Of a stretch of 64,000 nt of DNA, positions 53,229-62,129 are shown in pieces. The notes beneath the pieces were generated by a model. The model did no database searches. It was not told the DNA's origin and was given only the letters and a program-made list of their open reading frames with translations. This DNA comes from Streptomyces antioxidans (GTDB taxonomy: Bacteria; Actinomycetota; Actinomycetes; Streptomycetales; Streptomycetaceae), in assembly GCF_000968685.2 (NCBI RefSeq), contig NZ_LAKD02000033.1, positions 112,727 through 176,726 on the forward strand, read 5' to 3'. Position 1 is the stretch's first letter; every line of letters starts with the position of its first letter. Position numbers and translations under genes: made by a program.

Positions 53229-53363
53229 GCGCTCCAGGCTCGCGCGCGGCGACGGAACGGCGCACCTCATTTTCCCCGCTTCCGACCGGACGGCCGCTCG
53301 GCGCCGGTCATCAGCGGTCAACCGTCGGCAGCCGGCCGGCGGCGGCCGGTCAGCAGCAGCCGG

Positions 53364-54179
53364 TCAGCAGCTCAGGTTGGAGCCGGGGGTGGTGCCGAGG
53401 ATCTGCACGAACCGCTGGTAGGCGTCTATTCGGCTCTGCACCTGGCCGGGGTTGCCGCCGTTGCACTCGATGCTGCCGTTGATCGCGCGGATGGTCTCGC
53501 CGAAGCCCCGCTCGTTGACCATGGCGTCGTGCGGGGTCATCGAACCGGCCCCGGACTGGGTGTTCCAGAACCACAGCGCGGTCTTCCAGGACACCGCGGC
53601 GTCCTGCTCCACCAGCCAGGGGTTGCCGAGCAGATCGATGCCGAGGGCGTCGCCCGCGGCCTTGTAGTTGAAGTTCCAGCTGAGCTGGATCGGTCCGCGG
53701 CCGTAGTACGCCGCCTGGCCCGCGGGGCAGCCGTAGGGCTGGCTCGAGTCGCAGTAGTGCGGGTAGTTGGAGGTGTCCTGCTCCACGACGTGGACCAGGC
53801 CGCCGGTCTCGTGGTTGACGTTCGCCAGGAAGGCGGCCGCCTCCTGCTTCTTGACGGTGTCGCTGCCGGTGTTGGCGAAGCCGGGGTAGGCGCTCAGGGC
53901 GTCGGTCAGACCCTGGTAGGTGTAGAACGAGTTCCGGTTCGGGAACATCTGGTTGAACTGCGCCTCGGACACCACGAAGGCGGCCGCGCGCTTGGTCTCG
54001 GCACCGCACCGGCCGGTGTCGCCGGTGACGGCCGCCTTGTCCGCCGTCAGGCTCGGGGAGTCACACGCCGCCCGGTCGGTCGTCCCCGCCGTCGAGGCTG
54101 AGGCCATGGGCATGACAAGCACACTCGCACACACCGCCGCGGTCGCCGCGAGCGGTGCCAGAACACGTCGTCTCCACAT
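53364..54179 (-). CDS. Secreted chitinase, GH19
   Basis: The protein has 271 residues. A signal peptide (about 1-30) is followed by the GH19 catalytic domain: SEAQFNQMFPNRNSFYTYQG, catalytic E124 in NHETGG and E133 in VVEQDTS, and YYGRGPIQLSWNFNYKAAG. No carbohydrate-binding module is present, unlike many Streptomyces GH19 chitinases, and it ends in a cysteine. It hydrolyses chitin, including fungal walls. The promoter carries paired DasR-type boxes. Confidence 0.95.
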   Translation of the reverse strand: MWRRRVLAPLAATAAVCASVLVMPMASASTAGTTDRAACDSPSLTADKAAVTGDTGRCGAETKRAAAFVVSEAQFNQMFPNRNSFYTYQGLTDALSAYPGFANTGSDTVKKQEAAAFLANVNHETGGLVHVVEQDTSNYPHYCDSSQPYGCPAGQAAYYGRGPIQLSWNFNYKAAGDALGIDLLGNPWLVEQDAAVSWKTALWFWNTQSGAGSMTPHDAMVNERGFGETIRAINGSIECNGGNPGQVQSRIDAYQRFVQILGTTPGSNLSC

Positions 54180-54231
54180 GGGGCCGATCTCCTTCGCGTG
54201 GGGGGTCGGAAATACTGAGGGACACTCAAGC

Positions 54232-54267
54232 GGTTTGGTCTATACCAGTCAAGGTATAGACCAAACC
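54232..54267. promoter_or_regulatory. Paired DasR-type (dre) boxes at the chitinase promoter
   Basis: GGTTTGGTCTATACC and GGTATAGACCAAACC are exact 15-base reverse complements with spacer AGTCAA. Each arm contains TGGTCTATACC or its complement, close to the DasR consensus built on TGGTCTAGACCA. The site lies about 50 bases upstream of the start. N-acetylglucosamine-responsive control by DasR is therefore expected. Confidence 0.78.
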
Positions 54268-54323
54268 TTTGTGCCCGGATGAGCAATTGACCGCCCGGCC
54301 ACGGGACGGGACCGGACCCGGTG

Positions 54324-54668
54324 TCAGGTCTCGCGCTCGGGGCGGTAGGTGTCGGCGTCCTCCCCGAAGGTCCAGGCCACGCCCTCGCGGGCGGTCCGGA
54401 CCCGGGACGGCACCCGCAGCCAGTACGTGCGGTGGGTACCGTCCGGCTCCGGCGTGGAGTTGACCACCTCGACCATCGCCACCGGCTCGTCCCCCTCCAG
54501 CTCGATGCACCACAGGATCCCGGTCTCGTCGCGGTGCACCGGCCGCGCCCCGGACTCGACGAGATAGCGGTCACCGACCTCAGTACTTCTGCCGGCCGCC
54601 CGGGTAACGGACCGGCTGACGGCACTCCGGCGCATCCACAGGCGCGGGTTCGTCGCCGAGCGCGTCAC
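54324..54668 (-). pseudogene. C-terminal fragment of a larger Streptomyces protein
   Basis: From about 54590 leftward the frame encodes GDRYLVESGARPVHRDETGI, then PVAMVEVVNSTPEPDG, TYWLRVP and EGVAWTFG, ending YRPERET. I recognise this as the tail of a large Streptomyces family (I believe DUF6745-type). The upstream part of the frame runs antiphase through the neighbouring gene and shows no homology, so the protein is truncated at its 5' end. No start with a ribosome site is visible. Confidence 0.5.
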
Positions 54669-54840
54669 ACAAGGCGGCGTGCAACTGCTCCGCTTCTACC
54701 ATCGTCAGCACCAACGACACCAAAGACGCTCGACCGGGCTTGAGAACGTGAAGTGGCAGCTCAAGCAGACCGCCTTCCACACGGCGCGGCCCACGCCCCG
54801 GTGCCGCACCGACCCGCCAGCCTCCTGACGCCTCATTCAT
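54580..54840 (-). CDS. Hypothetical protein
   Basis: The protein has 86 residues and I do not recognise it. The middle is hydrophobic and helical (LLELPLHVLKPGRASLVSLV then MVEAEQLHAAL) and the end is Pro/Arg-rich. Its start overlaps the preceding stop by ATGA, indicating coupled translation with the next gene. Its stop abuts the truncated fragment. Confidence 0.6.
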   Translation of the reverse strand: MNEASGGWRVGAAPGRGPRRVEGGLLELPLHVLKPGRASLVSLVLTMVEAEQLHAALCDALGDEPAPVDAPECRQPVRYPGGRQKY

Positions 54841-55172
54841 TCCGCCACCTCCCAGGCCTGGGCCGATCCGTCGGTCTCGGCCTCCTCGGGCACCGGTAGA
54901 CGCCCGCCGCGACTCTCCGCGATCCTGAGCGCGTCTTGCAACGCTTCGATCAGGCGGTTCGAGAGGTAGCGGAGCTCTCGGGCGTCTGTCGTGCGGTCGC
55001 GGAGCATCAGGCGGGCATGACCGATGAGCTCAGCGCCCATCTGAAGCTGAACCGCTTCCATCTCGTCAGCCAGTTTCGACAGGTAGCCCTCACTGTCCAC
55101 ATCCGAGACCAGATAGCACCGTTGCCCGACGGGATCGGACCACGGCAGCAAACGAGGCCGCGCACTCATCAC
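54837..55172 (-). CDS. Hypothetical protein, helical
   Basis: The protein has 111 residues from GTG 55172 (ATG 55169 is an alternative). It is predicted helical and charged (LADEMEAVQLQMGAELIGHA, LSNRLIEALQDALRIAESRG) with an acidic C terminus. Not recognised. It is the first gene of a two-gene unit and its 5' end lies about 70 bases from a regulator pseudogene, so it may once have been that regulator's partner. Confidence 0.65.
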   Translation of the reverse strand: MMSARPRLLPWSDPVGQRCYLVSDVDSEGYLSKLADEMEAVQLQMGAELIGHARLMLRDRTTDARELRYLSNRLIEALQDALRIAESRGGRLPVPEEAETDGSAQAWEVAE

Positions 55173-55244
55173 TCCACCGCTCGCGCGGTGGAGCCAATGG
55201 CCCCGCGTCGCGACTCCCGCTCATGCACGATATCCGCGCAGCAA

Positions 55245-56021
55245 AGGCCTGGCTTAATCCCTGAATTGAGCGATCGCATCGTGCATGCATATCGGACCGG
55301 ACGTATCGACGTCCGATCTGCCGATTGGATTGCTCGCGTACTTGCGGAACACCGCCGAGCCGAAGATGAGGTTGGCGGGAAGGATCTCTGGCCAGTCGTT
55401 CGGTCTCAGCTCGATGCTGTTACCGCACTCTTGCCGGGCGCCTCGGGTGCCGTCGCTGACAAATTGCTTGTGCTTGCCGCCGAACATGCACACTGGCTCT
55501 CGTGGGTCGCTGCTGGCGAGGGGCAACGAGGCCCCTCGCTGGCGTGGCTGGACCTGGCCTACGGCTGGTCACTCGACGCGGGATCAGCGGATATGGCCTC
55601 GTGGGGCACGCGCGTACGGTCGTACTACACGCTGAACCATGGCGACCCGGTACGAGCCCTACGGACGGCCGAAATCGCGCAGCTGACCCCCGGTGGCCTT
55701 TCCCCTGCGACAGCTTCCATCACCGCACATGCAACTGCCTTGGCAGCGGCTGCGGTCGGGGAACGGGACCGAGCACGCTGACTCGCTGAACGGGCCTATG
55801 GCTTCGCACTGCAAACTCCGACTGCCGAAGAACGGCCAGGCTGGTTGTACTGGCTCAGCCCAGTTCGGGCAAAGCTTCTGTTGGGTGAGGCCGCATACGC
55901 GGCACGTGACTGGTCAACCGCCGTCAGCGCCTTTAAGGAGAGCTTGGTGGAGCTAGAAGGCTATCCACATGATCACGCGTACTACAGCGTCCAACTGGAA
56001 GACGCCCGCGAGCGAGCCTGA
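55245..56021 (+). pseudogene. TPR-containing regulator remnant, 5'-truncated with an internal stop
   Basis: One frame reads PGLIPELSDRIVHAYRTGRI through DWIARVLAEHRRAEDE, LLVLAAEHAHWLSWVA and RALRTAEIAQLTPGG to GERDRAR, meets TGA at 55779-55781, then continues in frame as LAERAYGFALQTP through KLLLGEAAYAARDWSTAVSA to DARERA and a stop at 56019-56021. The first 20 bases still read as homologous, but no helix-turn-helix region or start precedes them. CGA to TGA is the likely mutation at the stop. GC content is lower than in the flanking genes and it contains a TTA codon. Confidence 0.8.
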
Positions 56022-56198
56022 CCAGGACCGTGCGATGTATTGCACTCCGCACAAGACCGCCTACCGGCCGCTCATGGAACGTCCCGCGCTGCGCGAGCCG
56101 CGGGCGGCCAAGACGAAGGGCGCGCTGCCGCTCGGCGCCGCCCCCGCCGGTCACTCCGTGGTCGGTCGGTCACACTGTTTCCCCCTCGACGGCGGACG

Positions 56199-56450
56199 TC
56201 ACAGAAACAGAAAGTCCGCGTCCCCGGCCTTCGCCCCCTGGATGAAGCGTTTCATCTCCAGGTGGGTGTAGATCAGGGCCGGTCCGTCCGGGTCGGTCGA
56301 CTGGCGCAGCGCCACCCGTCCGTCCGTCAGTCTCATCGCCTCGACGCAGCTTCCCCCATTGCCACCGCTCCATGGCTTGTGCCAGCCCTCGCTGCCGAGT
56401 TCCCTTGCCGGCATGCCGCTGTAGACGCGGTTCCCGAATATGCGATCCAT
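56199..56450 (-). CDS. DUF397 domain protein
   Basis: The protein has 83 residues. It is a DUF397 domain: WHKPWSGGNGGSCVEAM corresponds to the usual W-x-KS-S-x-S-x-x-x-G-x-CVE pattern, followed by ALRQSTDPDGPALIYTHLEM and KRFIQGAKAGDAD. Such small proteins accompany XRE-DUF5753 regulators in Streptomyces. It starts 3 bases after the regulator stop. It may bind or modulate the regulator; this is inferred from recurrent pairing. Confidence 0.9.
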   Translation of the reverse strand: MDRIFGNRVYSGMPARELGSEGWHKPWSGGNGGSCVEAMRLTDGRVALRQSTDPDGPALIYTHLEMKRFIQGAKAGDADFLFL

Positions 56451-56453
56451 CGT

Positions 56454-57320
56454 TCAGATCTCCTTGCGAATGCGACTCAGAATCGCCTGAGTCGTCTGTG
56501 CAGGCGCGGCCTGCGCGCACATCCGGTCCAGGGCCTCCAGGAACGCCGATACATCATCGCGCTGGTCGAAGTAGGAGCCGCTGACCAGCGTCTCCGTGTA
56601 CGCGATATCGGGCAGCTCCGGGATCGGGAACCGGAAGATATGGAAGGGACCGTACATCGCCGGGTGCGGACCGGCGTCGAACGGCATGATCTGCAGCCGG
56701 ATATGAGGTGCCTCTGCCTCCTCGATGAGCCGTGTGATCTGGGCCCGCATGGTCTCGGCGCCGCCGATGGGGCGGCGCACCACCGTCTCGTCCATGACCA
56801 CCCACAGCATCGGCGGGTTGTCCCGGCCGAGCAGTGCCTGGCGCTCCATGCGGAGGGCCACATTGCGCTCGATCTCCGACTCGGGTGCGTGCGGCATGCC
56901 CGCGCGGAGCACCGCGCGGGCGTAGTTCTCGGTCTGCAGCAGCCCCGGGATGTAGTGCGGCTCGTAGGCCCGGATCAGATTGGCCTCGACCTCCAGGCTG
57001 ACGAAGGTGTTGAACCACTCCGGCAGGACGTCCCGGAACCGGTGCCACCAGCCGGCCTTGTTGGCCTCGCGCGCGAGGGAGAGGAACCCCTCGACCTCCT
57101 CGGGGTCGATGACGCCGTACGTCCGCAGCAGCTTCTCGACGTACGGGAGCTTCAGGCCGACCTCGGCCTTCTCCATCCGCCGGATCGTGGCATGGGTGAC
57201 GTCCAGGGCGCGCCCGGCCTGCTCGAATGACAGCCCGGCCTTCTCCCGAAGGTCCTGGAGCCGTTTTCCGAGCACGACTCGCAGGACGGTCGGGGCTCCG
57301 CCCGCCCGCGCATCCGCCAC
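56454..57320 (-). CDS. XRE family regulator with DUF5753
   Basis: The protein has 288 residues. The helix-turn-helix (about 15-70) has GKRLQDLREKAGLSFEQAGR and THATIRRMEKAEVGLK. The DUF5753 domain (about 95-275) has ANLIRAYEPHYIPGLLQTEN and LQIMPFDAGPHPAMYGPFHI. It heads a two-gene unit with DUF397 and is divergent from an anti-sigma-type ATPase gene, a common Streptomyces trio influencing development and antibiotic production. Confidence 0.93.
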   Translation of the reverse strand: MADARAGGAPTVLRVVLGKRLQDLREKAGLSFEQAGRALDVTHATIRRMEKAEVGLKLPYVEKLLRTYGVIDPEEVEGFLSLAREANKAGWWHRFRDVLPEWFNTFVSLEVEANLIRAYEPHYIPGLLQTENYARAVLRAGMPHAPESEIERNVALRMERQALLGRDNPPMLWVVMDETVVRRPIGGAETMRAQITRLIEEAEAPHIRLQIMPFDAGPHPAMYGPFHIFRFPIPELPDIAYTETLVSGSYFDQRDDVSAFLEALDRMCAQAAPAQTTQAILSRIRKEI

Positions 57321-57448
57321 TACCGTCCCCCTCCAAGTACCTTCACGACACAGCAGTCTGGCATGGGCTCAGCATTCCGAACAGCCTGCGCTTGCGATTC
57401 TGTAATTTACAGATTGAACCTTGCCATGCGCGAGCGTGACAGAGCATA

Positions 57449-57901
57449 GTGTCGGACGTGGCTCCTTCCTATGAGGCTCTCCGGTTAGGGCGCGGCGGCA
57501 CCGTGGTCGCTCCGCCCCGCCACGACGTGTTTCGTCTGCCGGCGCTGAGCACGTCCGTCGCCGAGGCGAGAAGGCATGTCGTCCAGCGGCTGGGCTCATG
57601 GGGCATCGACCAGGACACCCGGGACAGCGCGGAGTTGATCGTCTCCGAGCTCTTCACCAACGCGGTGCGCCACACCTCCAGCGAGGACGTCCGCTGCTCA
57701 CTCCAGCTCATAGGCACCCGGCTGCGGCTGGAGGTGGCCGACCAGGGCTGTGCGCGCACGGTGCCCGAGGCCCGCTCGGTGAGCGCGGACCAGGAGGGCG
57801 GGCGCGGGCTGATGCTGGTGGAGGCCATGTCGGAGGCCTGGGGGGTCAGGCCCAACCAGGGGGGCGCGGGCCGCGCCGTCTGGGCCTACCTGGCGATATA
57901 G
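57449..57901 (+). CDS. Anti-sigma-factor-type ATP-binding protein (RsbW/SpoIIAB-like)
   Basis: The protein has 150 residues from the GTG at 57449; a second GTG lies three codons later. It is an HATPase_c domain with N box SELFTNAVRHT, G1 VADQGCA and G2 GRGLMLVEAM. It lacks a dimerisation domain, so it is a stand-alone GHKL protein probably acting as anti-sigma kinase. Divergent position beside the XRE/DUF397 pair supports a shared regulatory unit. Confidence 0.9.
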   Translation: MSDVAPSYEALRLGRGGTVVAPPRHDVFRLPALSTSVAEARRHVVQRLGSWGIDQDTRDSAELIVSELFTNAVRHTSSEDVRCSLQLIGTRLRLEVADQGCARTVPEARSVSADQEGGRGLMLVEAMSEAWGVRPNQGGAGRAVWAYLAI

Positions 57902-57958
57902 CGGCCGCGCGGCGACGGCTCGACGGACGAGCGGTCTCCACGGACGAGCGGTGCCGAG

Positions 57959-58026
57959 GGAATAGGGGCAGCGACAGCGCACCGGGCGGTCAGCCCGGGG
58001 CGCCAACGGGGGTCTGCCCCTATTCC
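57959..58026. terminator. Long hairpin after the ATPase gene
   Basis: GGAATAGGGGCAG (57959-57971) and CTGCCCCTATTCC (58014-58026) pair exactly over 13 bases, enclosing 42 GC-rich bases that can fold further. It lies between the convergent ATPase and SGNH genes. Confidence 0.65.
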
Positions 58027-58029
58027 TCC

Positions 58030-58123
58030 GGGACCGCTTCGGATCACGGATCATTTCCCACCGGACCGCTTGAGGTCACGGCTCGTTTTCCACCGGGACC
58101 GCTTCGGGCCACGGATCGTTCAG
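58030..58123. repeat. Three tandem repeats of about 32 bp
   Basis: Units beginning GGGACCGCTTCGGATCACGG, GGACCGCTTGAGGTCACGGC and GGGACCGCTTCGGGCCACGG follow one another and run into the last codons of the SGNH hydrolase gene on the other strand. Confidence 0.8.
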
Positions 58124-58917
58124 GGCCGCAGCGGCAGCAGATCGGGCCGCTTGGGCTCCACATGGTCACCCGACGACTCTCCCCGCAGCCGTCGGCCGAT
58201 CCAGGGCACCAGATATTCGCGCGCCCAGTGGATGTTGTCCCGGCGCACCTCGGCCGCGGTGCGCTGCCCCTCCGGGGGCCAGGGCTGATCGGGGTCGGCC
58301 GGGATCTCGAGGCCGAGCACCTGACCGGCCCGCAGCGCGACCCGGGTGTGCCCGTCCGGCGACAGGTGCAGCCGGTCGGCGTCCCAGGCCCGGCGGTCCT
58401 GCACCGAGCGCAGCGACCACAGGTCGAGCACCGGGCAGCCGTGCCGGTCGGCGATCGCCCGCACATGCGCCGTATACGTGGCGATCTTGCCCCGCAGATG
58501 GCGCAGCACCGGCACCCCTCTGGTGTCGAAGCCGGTGCACAGCAGCACCGTGCCCACCCGCGCCCGGAGGTCGGCGACGGCCGCCTCGTAGCGCTCGGCC
58601 ACATCGTCGGGGTCGCTGCCGGGGCGCAGGATGTCATTGCCCCCCGCGCAGAAGGTGACCAGATCGGGGCCGAGTTCCATGGCGCGGGCCACCTGCTCGG
58701 CCACGATCTGGTCAAGGAGTCGACCGCGTACGGCCAGATTGGCGTAGCGGAAATCGTCGTGGGGTCGTTGGTCGGACAGCAGGACGGCGAGCCGGTCGGC
58801 CCAGCCGACGAACACCCCGTCAGGACCGGGGTCGCCGACGCCCTCGGTGAAGCTGTCCCCGACGGCTGCGTACGACCCGATGGAACCGTTGCTGAATCTC
58901 TCCTTATCGTCTGCCAC
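58120..58917 (-). CDS. SGNH/GDSL hydrolase
   Basis: The protein has 265 residues. Block I is YAAVGDSFTEGVGD (nucleophile Ser), block III is FCAGGNDILRPG and block V is DADRLHLSPDGH with catalytic Asp and His. No signal peptide is visible, so it is probably a cytoplasmic esterase or lipase. It is monocistronic, divergent in position from nothing and 79 bases from the alpha-galactosidase stop. Confidence 0.9.
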   Translation of the reverse strand: MADDKERFSNGSIGSYAAVGDSFTEGVGDPGPDGVFVGWADRLAVLLSDQRPHDDFRYANLAVRGRLLDQIVAEQVARAMELGPDLVTFCAGGNDILRPGSDPDDVAERYEAAVADLRARVGTVLLCTGFDTRGVPVLRHLRGKIATYTAHVRAIADRHGCPVLDLWSLRSVQDRRAWDADRLHLSPDGHTRVALRAGQVLGLEIPADPDQPWPPEGQRTAAEVRRDNIHWAREYLVPWIGRRLRGESSGDHVEPKRPDLLPLRP

Positions 58918-58996
58918 GTCGGGACATCATTCACCCGATGGCGTGACCTACGCCACCGTAACCAGGGCTTGACGTGGGGTGATCTATCCCACCCGG

Positions 58997-61108
58997 TCAG
59001 TTTTGGCGAAGGTGGAATACGGCGGCGTCCAGGTCGCCGCTCAGCCCGGTGCGCAGGCCCCGGTGGGCGAGCACCGCTCCCCGGTGCACCTCCCCGGTCT
59101 CCAGGGCCCGGTAGGTGGCCGCCGGATCGAGCCCGCGCAGCCGCAGCGGCGGCTGTGCCCGGCCGTAGTGCTGCGCCTGGAGCCAGGCCAGCACGACGGT
59201 CTCCGCTCCCCGTACGTACTGCACCGCGCTGAGCCCGTCGCCCTCCGGCGGCCGCAGCCGGTACAGCTCACCGTGCTGGACGACCGGGCGGACCCGCTTG
59301 TAGAGCGCCACCCAGTCGCGGGCCTCGGCCAGTTCGGCCGCGCTCCAGCGGGTCAGATCGCCGCCCACGCCCAGCACCCCGGCCATCGCGCTGACGAAGC
59401 GGAAGCGCAGCGAGCTGACCCGGGCGTTGCCCATGGCGTTGGGGCTGTCGGTCACCCAGGCGGCCATCACCCGGGCCGGGTGGAGCTGGCCGAAGCCGTG
59501 CTGGATGGCCAGCCGGTCCAGCGGATCGGTGTTGTCCGAGGTCCACACCTGGTCGGTCAGACCCAGGACGCCGAGGTCGATCCGGCCGCCGCCGCCCGAG
59601 CAGGACTCGAAGGCGACCCCGGGGTGGGCCGCGCGCAGCCGCTCCAGCAGTTCGTACAGCCCGCGCACATGGTCGGTCCACAGCCGCCGGGGGTAGGGGT
59701 CGCCGGGCCAGCCGGGATCCGCGAAGGAGCGGTTGAAGTCCCATTTCACATAGTCGATGGGCGCGCCGCTCAGCAGGGTGTCCAGCCGCTCCCACAGATG
59801 GGCGCGCACGTCGGGGCGGGCGAGGTTGAGCACGAGCTGGTTGCGGAATTCGGTGCGGGCCCGGCCGGGGTGGTGCTGCACCCAGTCGGGGTGGGCGCGG
59901 TAGAGGTCGCTGTCGGGGTTGACCATCTCCGGCTCGACCCAGATGCCGAACTCCATCCCGAGCGCGTGCACCTCGTCGGCCAGCGGCTTGAGCCCGTGCG
60001 GAAAGCGGTCCGGGTTGGGTGTCCAGTCACCGAGCCCGGCCCGCTCGCTGGTGCGCGCCCCGAACCAGCCGTCGTCCACGACGAACAGCTCGACGCCCAT
60101 GGCGGCGGCCAGCCGTGCGAGCGAGCGCTGCTGCTCCTCGTTCACCTCGAACCGGGTGGCCTCCCAGGAGTTGTAGAGCACCGGCCGGGACCGGTCGGCC
60201 CCGGGGATCACATGCGCGAGCTGCCAGGCGTGCCAGGCGCGGCTCGCGGCCCCGAAGCCGCCGTCGGTCCACAGCCCCGCGAAGACGGGCGTGGTGAAGG
60301 ACTCGCCGGGCGCGAGGAGCAGCTGGCCCGCGTCGTCGTGGCCGACCCCGCCGACCGCCTGGACGGCGCCGTCGCTCAGCAGCTGGACGGCGATCCGCCA
60401 GGCCCCGGACCAGGCGAGCGCGCAGCCGTGCACCTCGCCGCTCTCCTCGGTGGCCGCCCCGCCGTCCAGGGCGATCCAGGGCAGGTGGTGATGGCTGGTG
60501 TGGCCACGGCGGCTGCCGATCACCTGCTCGCCGGGGGTGAGCTCGACGCGGGCGAGCCGGCTCTCGGCGGCCCAGCGGCCGTGCAGATGGGACAGCCGCC
60601 AGCGGTCGCGCGCCGGGAGCGACCAGGCGGCGGAGTCGGCGCGCAGCAGCTCCACCGGCTGCTGCCCGGCGGTTCCGGTGTGGGTGAGGGTGGTCCAGCG
60701 CTCGATGACATCGCCGTCGTCCCGCATCCGGTAGTGGAGGGTGATGTCGAGGTGGTGCAGCGGGTCGTGGCAGCGCAGCCGCAGCTCCTCGCCGGTGCCG
60801 GGGTCGAGGACGGTGGCGCCGTCGAAGCGCCACTCGGTGCCGCGTACGCCCCCGGCGTGGACGGACAGGGCGGGGCGCACAAAGCGCGGACCGCCCTCCA
60901 CGGGGTACTCCTCGCGCCCGTCCAGCGGTGATTCAAACGGCGTGTCCGGCGGCCCCGGCTCGGCGGCAAGGGCCTCGGCGTCCTCGGCCGCGATCCTCGG
61001 CCCCCAGTGGAGATGAAGCAGCTCATCGCGGTCGGTGAGGTGCAGGGCATAGCTACTGTGCCGCCCCGAGAGCACCCAGAGCCGACCGCTTCCACCGGTT
61101 TCGATCAT
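58997..61108 (-). CDS. Alpha-galactosidase, GH36
   Basis: The protein has 703 residues from the ATG at 61108 with GGGGAG upstream, which excludes the N-terminal extension that stays open to 61207. The N-terminal beta-sandwich (about 1-310) precedes the barrel with NSWEATRFEVNEEQQ, DDGWFGAR, nucleophile Asp in DYVKWDFNRSF and acid/base Asp in TSDNTDPLDR. It is full length for GH36. It releases terminal alpha-galactose from melibiose- or raffinose-type sugars, inside the cell because no signal peptide is present. No sugar transporter is adjacent. Confidence 0.94.
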   Translation of the reverse strand: MIETGGSGRLWVLSGRHSSYALHLTDRDELLHLHWGPRIAAEDAEALAAEPGPPDTPFESPLDGREEYPVEGGPRFVRPALSVHAGGVRGTEWRFDGATVLDPGTGEELRLRCHDPLHHLDITLHYRMRDDGDVIERWTTLTHTGTAGQQPVELLRADSAAWSLPARDRWRLSHLHGRWAAESRLARVELTPGEQVIGSRRGHTSHHHLPWIALDGGAATEESGEVHGCALAWSGAWRIAVQLLSDGAVQAVGGVGHDDAGQLLLAPGESFTTPVFAGLWTDGGFGAASRAWHAWQLAHVIPGADRSRPVLYNSWEATRFEVNEEQQRSLARLAAAMGVELFVVDDGWFGARTSERAGLGDWTPNPDRFPHGLKPLADEVHALGMEFGIWVEPEMVNPDSDLYRAHPDWVQHHPGRARTEFRNQLVLNLARPDVRAHLWERLDTLLSGAPIDYVKWDFNRSFADPGWPGDPYPRRLWTDHVRGLYELLERLRAAHPGVAFESCSGGGGRIDLGVLGLTDQVWTSDNTDPLDRLAIQHGFGQLHPARVMAAWVTDSPNAMGNARVSSLRFRFVSAMAGVLGVGGDLTRWSAAELAEARDWVALYKRVRPVVQHGELYRLRPPEGDGLSAVQYVRGAETVVLAWLQAQHYGRAQPPLRLRGLDPAATYRALETGEVHRGAVLAHRGLRTGLSGDLDAAVFHLRQN

Positions 61109-61274
61109 CGCACTCCCCAATTCTCCACAGGTGTCAACATGGTCGTGGAGGGCGGGCGGTGCGGCAATGCCCCCACCCTCATGAGACGGATTGCCCGGTG
61201 CACCCATGTCGTATGGTCAACTTCAGCCGCCTTGTCGACGAGCCGCGTCGGCGGCCGATGGTGAAGGAGAGCCC

Positions 61275-62099
61275 GTGACGCAGCAGTCCCAGTCGCCGCA
61301 GGTCCCCCAGGCCGATAGCCGCCTGGTGGGGGTACGCAATTTCCGTGATCTCGGTGGACTGCCGGCTGCCGACGGCCGCCGGGTACGGCCCGGAGTGCTG
61401 TTCCGCAGCGGCCATCTCGCCCATGCCACGGAGGCGGACACGGCCTATCTCGACTCGCTCGGCCTGCACACCGTCTTCGACTTCCGCAATGCCGCCGACA
61501 TCAAGCTGGAGGGCCAGGACGTCACGCTCCGTGGGGTGCGCAACGTCAATGTGCCGCTGTCCGACCCGGCCGACGGCGCCGGGTTCTGGACGATGGTGCG
61601 CGAGGGCGATCTGAAGACCCTGCGCGAGCTGCTCGCCGAGGGCCGGGCCGAGCAGCGCATGATCGGCTCCTACCGCTCCATCATCACCACCCGGCTCGTC
61701 GAGCACGGCCGGATCCTCCGCGACCTGGCGGAGGACAGCTCACCGGCGCTGATGCACTGTTCGGCGGGCAAGGACCGGGCCGGGCTGTCCATCGCGGTGA
61801 CCCTGCTGGCCCTCGGCGTCGACCAGGAGGCCATCGAGACCGACTACCTCGAGTCGGCCGCCGCCCACCGGCGCTACAAGATCTGGCGCAAGGGCGCTCC
61901 CGGGGACGGCTCCGACCCCATGTCCCCCGAGGTCATGGCGCTGCTGCTGCCGCTGTTCGACGCGCGCGCCGAATATCTGGCGGCGGCCCTCACGGTCATC
62001 GAGGAGACATGGGGCGGCACCGACCGCTACTTCGCCGAAGGGCTCGGCCTGGCCCCCGAACAGCGCGACCGGCTCCGGGACCGGCTGCTCACGGACTGA
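61275..62099 (+). CDS. Tyrosine/lipid phosphatase (Y_phosphatase3, MptpB-like)
   Basis: The protein has 274 residues from the GTG at 61275 with GAAGGAGA upstream. The N-terminal VGVRNFRDLGGLPAADGRRV and catalytic P-loop HCSAGKDRAG with C162 match the MptpB-type phosphatases, whose extended P-loop (CxxGKDR) also fits phosphoinositide substrates. It is divergent from the alpha-galactosidase gene and convergent with the aminotransferase. Confidence 0.92.
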   Translation: MTQQSQSPQVPQADSRLVGVRNFRDLGGLPAADGRRVRPGVLFRSGHLAHATEADTAYLDSLGLHTVFDFRNAADIKLEGQDVTLRGVRNVNVPLSDPADGAGFWTMVREGDLKTLRELLAEGRAEQRMIGSYRSIITTRLVEHGRILRDLAEDSSPALMHCSAGKDRAGLSIAVTLLALGVDQEAIETDYLESAAAHRRYKIWRKGAPGDGSDPMSPEVMALLLPLFDARAEYLAAALTVIEETWGGTDRYFAEGLGLAPEQRDRLRDRLLTD

Positions 62100-62129
62100 G
62101 GGGCCGCGGCTGCCGAACGGCCGCGGGCT

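Noticed and set aside
49887..54101. Very long open frame on the plus strand (over 1400 codons)
   Set aside because: It runs antisense to chitosanase, MBL, GNAT and chitinase genes that have clear motifs; high GC removes stops from the opposite strand.
55969..56271. Small plus-strand gene after the TPR pseudogene
   Set aside because: It partly overlaps DUF397 antisense and the pseudogene in another frame, with no ribosome site or recognisable domain.
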